Assembly (NCBI GenBank): GCA_018365455.1
Contig: JAGZJZ010000023.1
Location: 42,207 to 106,206, forward strand
Direction: 5' to 3'
Source of the DNA: Clostridiales bacterium
GTDB taxonomy: Bacteria; Bacillota; Clostridia; Lachnospirales; Lachnospiraceae
DNA length: 64,000 nucleotides
A program made the position numbers and the translations under genes. Of the stretch, positions 17,615 to 25,119 are shown piece after piece. Within the stretch, counting starts at the first letter, position 1; the number at the start of each line of letters is the position of its first letter. The notes beneath the pieces were generated by a model. The model did no database searches, was not told the origin of the DNA, and worked only from the letters and a program-made list of their open reading frames with translations.

Positions 17615-18127
17615 CTATATTTCTGTTTTCAGCAGTGAATACATCTTCATGTCGATTATTTCGCCGTTCTTTACAGCATTACTTCTTAATGTACCTTCGT
17701 ATTGAAACCTTGCTTTTTCAAGCACATGGCAGGATGCGGCATTGTATGCGAACGGTTCTGCATAAATACGGATTATATCGCTCTTGTCAAAAACGTACCC
17801 GCATATCTGTTTTACGGCTTCTGTCATAATTCCTTTGCCCCAATATTCTTCTGCGATGCAATATCCCAACTCCGCAGTCTGTCTGTGTATGTTCCCCTGT
17901 CGGAAAATCCCGATACTGCCAACCACCTTTTCATCTACGGTAATAGCAAAAGCAAACGTTTCATTTTCATCTGCGGAAAGCATCGCAGAGATATAGTCCG
18001 TTCCATCCTGCTCGGTGTAAGGGTATGGCAATCCATCCCGGAGATTATCCTGTACTTTTTTATTGGAAAGAGCCGCCGCTAAATCTATTGCATCTGATAA
18101 CTCCCATTTTCTTATTCTGCAAATCAT
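17615..18127 (-). CDS. GNAT acetyltransferase, RimJ/RimL type (cargo)
   Basis: 170 residues covering a full GNAT fold. The acetyl-CoA loop reads EEYWGKGIMTEAVKQ, and the sequence before it (ELGYCIAEE) is the usual beta-4 strand. RIYAEPFAYNAASCHVLEKARFQYEG is the C-terminal pattern of RimJ/RimL-like N-acetyltransferases. The substrate is unknown; in this family it may be a protein N-terminus or a small amine. It lies 28 bases after the VOC gene and is followed by two terminators. Its place inside a tail operon, with own signals, marks it as cargo for the host or for phage exclusion rather than a structural gene. Confidence 0.85.
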   Translation of the reverse strand: MICRIRKWELSDAIDLAAALSNKKVQDNLRDGLPYPYTEQDGTDYISAMLSADENETFAFAITVDEKVVGSIGIFRQGNIHRQTAELGYCIAEEYWGKGIMTEAVKQICGYVFDKSDIIRIYAEPFAYNAASCHVLEKARFQYEGTLRSNAVKNGEIIDMKMYSLLKTEI

Positions 18128-18155
18128 TTTCCTTTGTCCACCTCCCCCGGTAAAT

Positions 18156-18620
18156 TTAAAATTGGCATTTCAAACACTCCTTGACATAATCCACGGGAAC
18201 ATCCATTCTATCTGCAACCTGTTCCACCGTCATTCCACTATGGAAGAACCGCTTTACAACCATTGAAATATCCTCAGCGACCTCAATAATATGGTGGTTC
18301 GGATCATAAAAGCGAACAACTCTTTGTCCCCAATTATGCTCCATTAACTCATGAACATATTCAATATTGACTGCTTGCAGTTTTTTGTAAAACTCATCAA
18401 TATCAGAAACTTCAAAATATAGCTCTCCAGCATTATTTTTCAGATATACTTCTTTGCTATTGATAAAATCACTCCATGTATCAAGTGTTTGCAAAAATAA
18501 TCCGCCATCCAGTTGAACATTGGCGCCAAAATCACCTACCACATTCATGTCCAGTATATCATGATAGAATTTTTTGCTTTCTTCTATGTTCTTTACAGCA
18601 ATCAAAGTACCCTTGTACAT
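18156..18620 (-). CDS. VOC/glyoxalase-fold protein with C-terminal helix pair (cargo)
   Basis: 154 residues. The first 115 form a VOC domain: GTLIAVKNIEESKKFYHDIL at the start and RFYDPNHHIIEVAED at the end, where the glutamate is the usual metal ligand. The metal-binding set looks incomplete: the first paired strand lacks a clear histidine. A C-terminal tail of about 35 residues (MTVEQVADRMDVPVDYVKECL) resembles a helix-turn-helix. Members act as dioxygenases, glyoxalases or drug-binding resistance proteins. It is the first gene of a two-gene cargo unit and has its own promoter at 18678-18706. The substrate is unknown. Confidence 0.75.
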   Translation of the reverse strand: MYKGTLIAVKNIEESKKFYHDILDMNVVGDFGANVQLDGGLFLQTLDTWSDFINSKEVYLKNNAGELYFEVSDIDEFYKKLQAVNIEYVHELMEHNWGQRVVRFYDPNHHIIEVAEDISMVVKRFFHSGMTVEQVADRMDVPVDYVKECLKCQF

Positions 18621-18677
18621 TCAAATTATCCTCCTCAACTTCCAGTTTTACGATGACCAAACCAACTATTTCCTACC

Positions 18678-18706
18678 AGTATAGCAGGAAACAGCCGGCC
18701 AATCAA
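18678..18706 (-). promoter_or_regulatory. Sigma-A promoter of the VOC/GNAT cargo
   Basis: On the minus strand TTGATT (18701-18706) and TATACT (18678-18683) are separated by exactly 17 bases. The start of the VOC gene is 58 bases downstream, after an AGGAGG. It lies in the gap after the frameshifted tail chaperone ends, so the cargo can be expressed in the lysogen. Confidence 0.75.
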
Positions 18707-18724
18707 CGAAAACAAAACCTGTAA

Positions 18725-18909
18725 TCAGAACCTGTCGAAATCCTGCTGCGTGGCAAGCTGGGCATACTTACACTCGTCATTCCTGCTCTCCGCATACATA
18801 TCATTTATCATCCCGATAGAAAGCAGTTCCAATTCATGAATAGAAATCCCAAGCTGCACACACCGCAGGAGGAACAGTGGCGTTGTCATCTCCCGCTCAG
18901 TCGGGCGGA
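18725..18909 (-). CDS. Tail assembly chaperone, -1 frame extension (T part)
   Basis: This is not an independent gene. After a -1 slip at 18910-18916, translation continues as LRPTEREMTTPLFLLRCVQ and on to a TGA at 18725, adding 61 residues ending in AQLATQQDFDRF. The phrase RPTERE-x-TTPLFLLRCVQLGIS is conserved in the second half of tail assembly chaperones of such phages. The long product is the counterpart of lambda GT and recruits tail tube subunits to the tape measure. Confidence 0.85.
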
Positions 18910-19263
18910 GTTTTTTTTAGCCTCCACATCCGTCTGCACATTCAGTCCCCAAAGTTCAATCAACTTTGGCAGTACCTGATATATGGAGAACGTATTGAAC
19001 CCATCCAGCCATTCCTCCGGCGTGTCCGGGATTGAACCATCTGCATGCTTTGCCATCACAAAAGCGATGTTCTCAAACATCTCCAAAGAAAACAAATCCA
19101 GACCGGACTCCCCTTCCTCAGAGCCTCCCACGCACTGCTCCAAAGCCCGCAGATCCCTGTAAATATCCCTCTGGAACTTCAAGCGGTAAATCCTCGGTAT
19201 GGCCGCCGAAGCCTTAAACAGCACCTCCTGCCCGTCAATCTCAACCTTCCTGGTTATGCTCAT
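18886..19263 (-). CDS. Tail assembly chaperone, short form (G part)
   Basis: 125 residues ending at TGA 18886. The N-terminus MSITRKVEIDGQEVLFKASA and the block YRLKFQRDIYRDLRAL are standard for the tail assembly chaperone upstream of the tape measure. Its last codons hold the slippery run, so part of the ribosomes read on into the -1 frame. It coats the tape measure during tail assembly and is absent from the virion. Its start overlaps the tail tube gene end by 4 bases (ATGA type), so translation is coupled. Confidence 0.9.
   Translation of the reverse strand: MSITRKVEIDGQEVLFKASAAIPRIYRLKFQRDIYRDLRALEQCVGGSEEGESGLDLFSLEMFENIAFVMAKHADGSIPDTPEEWLDGFNTFSIYQVLPKLIELWGLNVQTDVEAKKNSARLSGR
18910..18916 (-). 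promoter_or_regulatory. Programmed -1 frameshift site A AAA AAC
   Basis: In the minus-strand message the zero-frame codons are AAA AAA AAC, giving the canonical heptamer A AAA AAC. An A8 run covers 18911-18918. The only open frame beyond it with phage-like content is the -1 frame, which ends at 18725. Confidence 0.85.
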
Positions 19264-19913
19264 TTATCCGCCACCGCCTTTGCCATGGATTTCACTTCTG
19301 CAGCCTTGCCCGTCTCCTGGTTCATTGCAAAGCTGGCCGGGGCTGGTGTCACCGGCTCCACCGCAGGCAGATACACCGCTTTATACCAGTCATCATACAC
19401 TTTTGCCGTAGTTGCATCCCCTGTCTTCGCCTTCACATAGCCGGATGCCAGCGGTCTTGCCTTCACCGTCAGCGTCTCCGTCTGCACCTCCCTGGATTCC
19501 TCATTGGTCTTAGATTCAATCTTCGGGCGGGAAGCAGAACAGTTATACAGCACATGCCGGATTTTCTTCACATCCCCGTCAAATTCAAACAGCAGGGCAA
19601 AGCTGCCCGTCTCCGCATTGCAGTTCTCCACCAGCACCTTATTGGTGTCCGCCTCTTCTTTCAGGATATCTGTCCGGAACGTCTCCGGAATCATCGCCAG
19701 CTCCAGATCCCCGTCATACCCCATATTGTTGTTGATGACGTAATATTCCACCCCGTCCGCATAAAAGGACTCAGGTTCCCCGTTGGGGTCCAGGCTTAAA
19801 GACACCGCGCCCGGCATCGCAACCGGGACTCCGAATGTGTCCGTCCCGTCTTCTGCCGCCGTCAGCGGAGCATAGTGGACATTGCAGATATTAAACTTCA
19901 CTTTATTTCCCAT
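19260..19913 (-). CDS. Major tail tube protein
   Basis: 217 residues. The N-terminus GNKVKFNICNVHYAPLTAAEDG and the following GTDTFGVPVAMPGAVSLSLD fit the major tail proteins (phi13-type) of HK97-like phages. The rest is beta-rich with the motif RPLASGYVKAKTGDATT near the end. It polymerises into the tail tube. It lies between the tail completion genes and the tail chaperone, overlapping the latter by 4 bases. Residues of a single-ring tube fold are plausible but no catalytic motif is expected. Confidence 0.88.
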   Translation of the reverse strand: MGNKVKFNICNVHYAPLTAAEDGTDTFGVPVAMPGAVSLSLDPNGEPESFYADGVEYYVINNNMGYDGDLELAMIPETFRTDILKEEADTNKVLVENCNAETGSFALLFEFDGDVKKIRHVLYNCSASRPKIESKTNEESREVQTETLTVKARPLASGYVKAKTGDATTAKVYDDWYKAVYLPAVEPVTPAPASFAMNQETGKAAEVKSMAKAVADK

Positions 19914-19916
19914 TCC

Positions 19917-20234
19917 TCAAACCTCCATTTCATACAGAACCTCATACAGCCGTTCCGACTCAATCCATACTTCACTCCTGGCATAAAAGAAGCCATGGCT
20001 TTCCAGCACGGTTTCTATCCGCTCCTCCAGTTCCACAGACTTATAATCCGTGTACAGTTCAATATGCAGCTTCCGCTTTTTAAAATAAGCAATCCCATCT
20101 GCCGCAAAATTCCGGGATTCCGGGTATAGAAACACCAGGAACGGCGGCTCTGGAGACTGTCCCTCCGCAAAATGTCCATAGGCACAGGGCAGTTCCATTT
20201 CCTCAATCATCTCTAGCACCTGCTCATGCATCAA
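19917..20234 (-). CDS. Tail terminator-like protein
   Basis: 105 residues. It sits between the gp10-like protein and the tail tube gene, where tail terminator or completion proteins are found. The sequence contains PPFLVFLYPESRNFAADG and KRKLHIELYTDYKS, an alpha/beta pattern seen in such proteins in Firmicute phages. Its start overlaps the preceding stop by 4 bases. Function comes from gene order; the sequence alone does not prove it. Confidence 0.65.
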   Translation of the reverse strand: MMHEQVLEMIEEMELPCAYGHFAEGQSPEPPFLVFLYPESRNFAADGIAYFKKRKLHIELYTDYKSVELEERIETVLESHGFFYARSEVWIESERLYEVLYEMEV

Positions 20235-20614
20235 TGCGATAACCCCCGTTCCATCTTTTCCATCAACTCATCCGCTCCCCGCTGTTCTGCCGGGGCGATA
20301 TGGGGAATGGCAGCAACCCGGTCTCCGTTCCGTCTCGCATGACCGTGTTCCAGTAGATGGGCAATCTGGTAACGGTCACGGCTGTGAATCACCATAGTCA
20401 GGGAATTGGCATCCTCCTGCACTTTCTTTGCCGCCCAGCTCTTCTTATATTTTCCAGTCCTCACCGGAGCATTGGCCTGAATGTCCTTTTTCACGGACCG
20501 GCTCACCTCTGTCACGCTCTGCTTCATCACCTCATTGGACAAATCCGCATATTCCTCCATGGACTGAGCAATGGCCTCCGCCATCCCGTCCACGCTCACC
20601 CTTCGGTCCGTCAT
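20231..20614 (-). CDS. HK97 gp10-type head-tail connector protein
   Basis: 127 residues. The block QANAPVRTGKYKKSWAAKK followed by a histidine-rich region (HLLEHGHARRNGDRVAAIPH) is the hallmark of HK97 gp10-like minor tail proteins. It helps join the tail to the head completion complex. It starts 4 bases after the head-tail adaptor and overlaps the next gene by 4 bases, consistent with one translation unit. Confidence 0.88.
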   Translation of the reverse strand: MTDRRVSVDGMAEAIAQSMEEYADLSNEVMKQSVTEVSRSVKKDIQANAPVRTGKYKKSWAAKKVQEDANSLTMVIHSRDRYQIAHLLEHGHARRNGDRVAAIPHIAPAEQRGADELMEKMERGLSH

Positions 20615-20618
20615 ATCC

Positions 20619-20951
20619 TCACCTCTTCACCCTCTCTGCCCGCAGCTTGATAACCTTATTTTGGAACTGCATAAAATCCACCAGCGTGATGTTATAAGTA
20701 TCACCCCGGAACAGAATCCGGTACTTCGTGCTGTCCAAATCTTTCAGTTCCTTACAGTACCGCACCAGAAAAAACAGGGATTCCTCCCGGTTCACCTGCG
20801 CCGCCTCCCAGTATTCCTTCCCCGATAGGTTATTGGCATAGGCCCAGCAGGTGAAATAGTCCTCCCACTCATTCCGCTGGTTCCCGTCCTTATCCTTTCT
20901 CATCCGGTTCTTCTGGATGACAATCCTCTGCCGCCACTGCCCAATCCGCAT
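20619..20951 (-). CDS. Head-tail adaptor (SPP1 gp16-like head closure)
   Basis: 110 residues. MRIGQWRQRIVIQKNRMRKD at the start and YNITLVDFMQFQNKVIKL near the end are typical of the phage head-tail joining family. It would close the portal after packaging. It overlaps the preceding gene by one base and is followed after 4 bases by the gp10-like gene. Confidence 0.87.
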   Translation of the reverse strand: MRIGQWRQRIVIQKNRMRKDKDGNQRNEWEDYFTCWAYANNLSGKEYWEAAQVNREESLFFLVRYCKELKDLDSTKYRILFRGDTYNITLVDFMQFQNKVIKLRAERVKR

Positions 20952-21226
20952 CAGAACACCTCATCCCTATGCCCGAACAGCAGGCATTTCAATGTCAGCA
21001 CCAAATCCTTAAACTCCGCCTGCTCCCGGTTCTCATACAGATAAGAAATCCCATACAGCACCGCTGTCCTGACCGGATCCGGCACCTCCGCGCCAGGTTC
21101 AAAACTGCACCGCAGGATGTCTTTGCAAATACTCTCCGCCGTCCCGGAAAGGGCAAGGAGAAGTTCATCTTCGTCTGCGCTGTCAATCCGCACATACTGC
21201 TTGATTTCTTCTAAAGTCACAACCAT
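20951..21226 (-). CDS. Head-tail connector (gp6-like DNA packaging protein)
   Basis: 91 residues from an ATG after GGAGGAGG; a longer frame has no better signal. MVVTLEEIKQYVRIDSADED followed by a helical body (TAVLYGISYLYENREQAEF) is the usual pattern of gp6-like connector proteins. It lies between the capsid gene and the adaptor gene. It forms a ring below the portal. Confidence 0.87.
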   Translation of the reverse strand: MVVTLEEIKQYVRIDSADEDELLLALSGTAESICKDILRCSFEPGAEVPDPVRTAVLYGISYLYENREQAEFKDLVLTLKCLLFGHRDEVF

Positions 21227-21298
21227 CCGGCTTCCTCCTCCCTTCCCATGGTCAAGCATTAAGAAAACAGCTTCATCACCAAAGATTCCAGACTGTCT

Positions 21299-22513
21299 TT
21301 ACGCTCCGGAACCTGCCTTCATGGTCAGCGTTTTCACCGCCTCCGCCAGGATCAGCTTTCCGTCCACCCTCTGGCTTGCCAGGAATCCCACCTGCCCGTT
21401 CGCCGCAAACAGCTCATTCAGACGCTTAAAGCTCCTGCCCTGCCGGTCCGCAATCCAGTAATAAGAGAAATCCCCGAATGCCATCACCTTCGCCCCGGCC
21501 GCCAGCTCCGGCACATAGGCAGACGTATGGTACGGACGGTTCAAAATCATATCCGGCTGCCCTGCCTGCACGGATGGCTGCCAGATATAATTCCCATTAT
21601 TATCTTTCAGCTTCCGCAGCGCCTTCACCGTAGTATCATTCAGCACCCAATGAGCCTTCTTTCGATATGGGGATTTCAAAGAATAAAACAAATCCATCAC
21701 ATCATCAAAGCTGATACTTGCCGTTGTGGTGGTCACCCCGTCCGAAGCGCCGCCCGTGGCATTGAAGATGCCCGTAGGCTTCCCGGTTCCGTCTCCGACC
21801 AAAAAGGCTTCTTCCTCTTTGGAGCCAATCCTTCTCCCAAACTCCTTAGAGATATAAGCCTCTAAGTTAAACGCACTGTCATTCAGCAGTTCATCCGACA
21901 CTTTCAGCATGGTAGCCACCTTGTAGGCGCTGACTGCCACCTGACCAAAAACGTCATCTGATTCCGGGAACGCCCCTTCCTCGTCAATCCAGGATGCCTC
22001 CCCCTTACTTGCCACCACCGGAATCTTCCGGTCACCGCTGGACGTATTGATGACCGTGGCAATGCTGCGGAAGAAGTTCTCCTCCTCCAGCGCATCCACC
22101 AGTGTCCGCTCAAACTCATCCGGCACCAGATAACCGCCCTCGGAATCTGTCCCCACCTGCAGGGCATTGTTTACGTCAAAGAAGTTCTTTCTTCTCATGG
22201 CATTCCAGAAAGTCTTCCTATACAGGTCCGATGCCCTACCCTTTTTCTCCTCCCCGTCCGGGTCAGCATTTGGCTTATTGGTAATCGGTGTGGAAGTCGG
22301 CTTATTCAGCTCCGCATCAATAGCGGCCTGACGCTCCAGACGCTCAATCTCCTTTCCCAGATCCACCACATCCTTCTCCATCTTCTCATACGTTTCCGTA
22401 TCCTCCGCAGACAGCAGCCCGTCATTCCCCCGCTTTGTATCCAGGAACGCCTTTGCCGCCTCCCATGCCTTTGCCCTCTTTTCCCTTAATTCAAGAATCT
22501 TACTCATAATCAA
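21299..22513 (-). CDS. Major capsid protein, HK97 fold
   Basis: 404 residues. A helical N-terminal scaffold (KILELREKRAKAWEAAKAF to about residue 90) precedes the capsid body, which contains DSEGGYLVPDEFERTLVDAL, the usual start of the mature HK97-type shell. Later NATGGASDGVTTTTASISFDD and ILNRPYHTSAYVPE follow the family pattern. The protease upstream should cut near residue 105. The gene is intact. GGAGG precedes the start. Confidence 0.93.
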   Translation of the reverse strand: MIMSKILELREKRAKAWEAAKAFLDTKRGNDGLLSAEDTETYEKMEKDVVDLGKEIERLERQAAIDAELNKPTSTPITNKPNADPDGEEKKGRASDLYRKTFWNAMRRKNFFDVNNALQVGTDSEGGYLVPDEFERTLVDALEEENFFRSIATVINTSSGDRKIPVVASKGEASWIDEEGAFPESDDVFGQVAVSAYKVATMLKVSDELLNDSAFNLEAYISKEFGRRIGSKEEEAFLVGDGTGKPTGIFNATGGASDGVTTTTASISFDDVMDLFYSLKSPYRKKAHWVLNDTTVKALRKLKDNNGNYIWQPSVQAGQPDMILNRPYHTSAYVPELAAGAKVMAFGDFSYYWIADRQGRSFKRLNELFAANGQVGFLASQRVDGKLILAEAVKTLTMKAGSGA

Positions 22514-22527
22514 ATTCCTCCATACAT

Positions 22528-23238
22528 TTAATGTGTTAAAAGATTCAGCCTCTTCTCTAACTGCTCCACAGGTGTCCTCTTTTCTTCCGGCTTTGGAATC
22601 AGCTTAGACAACAGCGAATTTGTCACCGCTGTCCGGGAGAACATCACGCCCTCCGCCCCTATCCCATCTGCCATATCTTCGGTCTTTTCCAAACCGCCGC
22701 CCAGTATCCCGTCCGCAAAGCCAAGCTCCACTGCTTTCTTCGCATTGAACCAGCTCTCCCCATCCATCAGGTGGGAAATCCTCGCCCGGCTCAACCCCGT
22801 CTTAATCTCATAGGCGTTCATGATACTCTCCTTCACTTCATCCAGCATCTCCCCAGCCTTCTGCATCTCCTTGGAATCCCCGATGGCAATGGTCATGGGA
22901 TTGTGGATCATCATCATGCCCACCGGGGAAATAAGCACCGAAGACCCGGCCATGGCAATCACAGAGGCCGCCGAAGCCGCCAGTGCATCCACCTTCACTG
23001 TCACACCCCCCTTGTACTCCATTAGCAGGTTGTAAATCTGGGCCGCCGCAAATACGTCCCCTCCCGGAGAATTGATCCAGACCGTGACATTCCCTACTCC
23101 TGCATTCAGTTCTTTTTCAAACAGCTTCGGAGTCACTTCATCCCCAAACCATGTTTCATCCGAAATCTCCCCATTCAGAACCAATGTCCGCTCCCCATCC
23201 GTCTCATTCCGAATCCAGTTCCAAAACTTCCGCTTCAT
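22528..23238 (-). CDS. ClpP-like head maturation protease
   Basis: 236 residues from the ATG with GAGG seven bases upstream. The fold is that of ClpP: VWINSPGGDVFAAAQIYN (51-70), the serine in ALAASAAS (85-92) and the histidine in MMMIHNP (108-114). It removes the scaffold part of the capsid protein and may cut itself. It lies between the portal and the capsid gene, 15 bases before the latter, as in most HK97-type phages. Confidence 0.92.
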   Translation of the reverse strand: MKRKFWNWIRNETDGERTLVLNGEISDETWFGDEVTPKLFEKELNAGVGNVTVWINSPGGDVFAAAQIYNLLMEYKGGVTVKVDALAASAASVIAMAGSSVLISPVGMMMIHNPMTIAIGDSKEMQKAGEMLDEVKESIMNAYEIKTGLSRARISHLMDGESWFNAKKAVELGFADGILGGGLEKTEDMADGIGAEGVMFSRTAVTNSLLSKLIPKPEEKRTPVEQLEKRLNLLTH

Positions 23239-23373
23239 ACCAAACCTCACTTTCCATTTCCGGGCATAGAAAAAGCCGACAGATGATTTCCTTTTTCACC
23301 TGTTGGCTCCTGCCCCTGACCTTTATTCTGTTTTCCTTCAAAATCTATCCTCTGTCGATTCACTATCCTGTTT

Positions 23374-24680
23374 CTATCCGGCACCCTCATCTCCACTATT
23401 CTTTCCGGCAAACAGCCCGGCATCTTTCAGCTTCGTCATGTTCCCGTTGATCAGATACAAATCCCCGCCTTCCTCTGCCGGAATCAGGTTCATATCCTCC
23501 ATTTCCCGGATATCATTCCCGGACAGCCAGCCATTCTGTCTTCCAATGGAATATCCCGTCATCCGGCTCTGGTAATCCCCACGGAGCAGCCCATCCACAT
23601 TCAGTTTCAGGAAATACTCATTCTTTTCCTGCGGCAGAAGCAAAGCCCTCTGCAGAGACTGCTCCCACCGTATCACCCAGGGGTCCAGCGTATACTTCAC
23701 AAACTCCAGCGACTGCTGCTCAATGTTGGAAAAGCTGGACTTCTCCAAATCCCCTACCATATGGGGCGGAATCCGGTACAACCTTGCAATCTCGTTAATC
23801 TGAAACTTCCTCGTCTCCAGAAACTGCGCCTCCTCAGGCGGAATGCCAATCTGCTGGTACTTCATCCCCTCCTCCAGCACAGCCACCTTCCCGGCGTTCT
23901 TGGAACCGCCATACACCGAATGCCAGCTCTCCCGCACCTTCGCCGGGTCTTTCAGCACTCCCGGATGCTCCAGCACCCCTCCGGGATTTGCACCATTCTC
24001 AAAGAAAGAAGCCCCGTACTCCTCACAGGCCAGTGTCATCCCTACTGCATTCTTCGCCATGGCAATAGGAGAATACCCCACCAACCCGTCAAACCCAAGG
24101 CCGGGGATATGCAGCACATCCTGCTGCCGCAGGTACACCCTGCTGCCGCAGGTACACCCTGCTGCCGCAGGTACACCCTGCCATATTCCTTAAAGTTTGG
24201 GTTCTCGTCACTGTTCCGGGTATAAATATAATAAAGCTGCCCGTTTTCATCCCGGTCAGCCTCCATCTTATCCGGCAGGAGCGGATATAAAGCAAGCACC
24301 CTGCCGTTCCCATCCCGGATAATCTGCGCATAAGCATTTCCCCATATCAATAGATGACTCATCAGCGTCTCCCGGAACACAAAGGAAGTCATCTCCGGGT
24401 TCGGCTCATCATGGAGCAGATGGTACAGCGAATGGTCATACACCCGTTCCTTCCCCGTCTCCGTATAACGGTACAAATGGACAGGCAGGGATGCCACCGT
24501 CTCCGCCAGAATCCGCACACAGGAATACACCGCCGTGGTCTGCATGGCTGTCCGCTCATTCACACTTTTTCCGCTGGTGCTCCTCCCAAAGAGAAAGGAA
24601 TATGCCGAACCTCCGTAGCTGTCCTTTGGCTTATCCCTCGCGCCCCGGATGCCTAAAATAGATGGTAATTTCATACACAC
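23374..24680 (-). pseudogene. Portal protein, frame broken by a 19-bp triplication
   Basis: The N-terminal 200 codons (24680 down to about 24178) and the rest (24138 down to 23374) both match an HK97-type portal: SVNERTAMQTTAVYSCVRI at the start, then FDGLVGYSPIAMAKNAVGM and IARLYRIPPHMVGDLEKSS. They lie in different frames. The break is a tandem repeat of three 19-bp units at 24121-24177. With one unit the frame runs on as EYGRVYLRQQDVLHIPGL and the gene would be about 422 codons, a normal size. The portal forms the DNA channel of the head, so in this state no particle would be made. A sequencing or assembly error is the main alternative. A four-unit array would also be in frame. Confidence 0.88.
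24121..24177. repeat. 19-bp unit x 3 inside the portal gene
   Basis: The unit CTGCTGCCGCAGGTACACC occurs three times with no mismatch and is followed by a partial CTGC. Two extra units add 38 bases, which is not a multiple of three and shifts the portal frame. Each unit contains the palindrome CTGCCGCAG-like core, which may favour slippage. Confidence 0.95.
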
Positions 24681-24693
24681 CTCCTAAAAACAA

Positions 24694-24722
24694 GTAAAAG
24701 AAAAGCACCCCCGAAGAGATGC
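24694..24722 (-). terminator. Terminator with UUCG loop before the portal
   Basis: The minus-strand RNA forms GCAUCUC-UUCG-GGGGUGC, then UUUUCUUUU. It ends the unit holding the 67-residue gene and the HEPN-like cargo, just upstream of the portal ribosome site. Confidence 0.75.
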
Positions 24723-24768
24723 CTTACCATAATAACTTTATAAATTTCACTTCCTGAATAACTGAGAA

Positions 24769-24972
24769 TTAGTTGTTTCTCTCAATCTCATTGCTTATGA
24801 AATAATTTGCAATTTCAAAAGCCTTTACCCGCCTCTTTGCCAGGGTAATCTGTGACTTGTACCGCTCCACATTTTCTTTTGCCTCAAAAGTCTTTATCGT
24901 TTCCCTTAATTTGTGTAGCGTCGAATCAATCTGTCTTTGAGCCTCCACTAACTCGTCTTTTGAGAATTCCAT
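24769..24972 (-). CDS. Small coiled-coil protein, function unknown
   Basis: 67 residues from the ATG; GGAGG lies five bases before it. Nearly all of it is predicted helix with heptad-like spacing (EAQRQIDSTLHKLRETIKTF, then YKSQITLAKRRVKAFEIAN). No catalytic motif is visible. It lies between the HEPN-like gene and the portal and ends before a terminator. It is too short and too far from packaging functions to name. It could be an antitoxin-like partner of the neighbour, but the pair is 150 bases apart and this is only a possibility. Confidence 0.65.
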   Translation of the reverse strand: MEFSKDELVEAQRQIDSTLHKLRETIKTFEAKENVERYKSQITLAKRRVKAFEIANYFISNEIERNN

Positions 24973-25119
24973 TTCCACCTCCGCAAAATAAGAACTATTC
25001 GTACCGGCATTCTGAAATATAGCGGTATATATTATCTAAAAAAATAACCATTTATGCTATCATGTTGTAAAAATCATAGCCGATAGAACACAGAACGTAA
25101 AAACTAAGCAAATTCTGCC

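Noticed and set aside
24121..24177. Repeat in the portal gene as a CRISPR fragment
   Set aside because: There are no spacers; units are directly adjacent.
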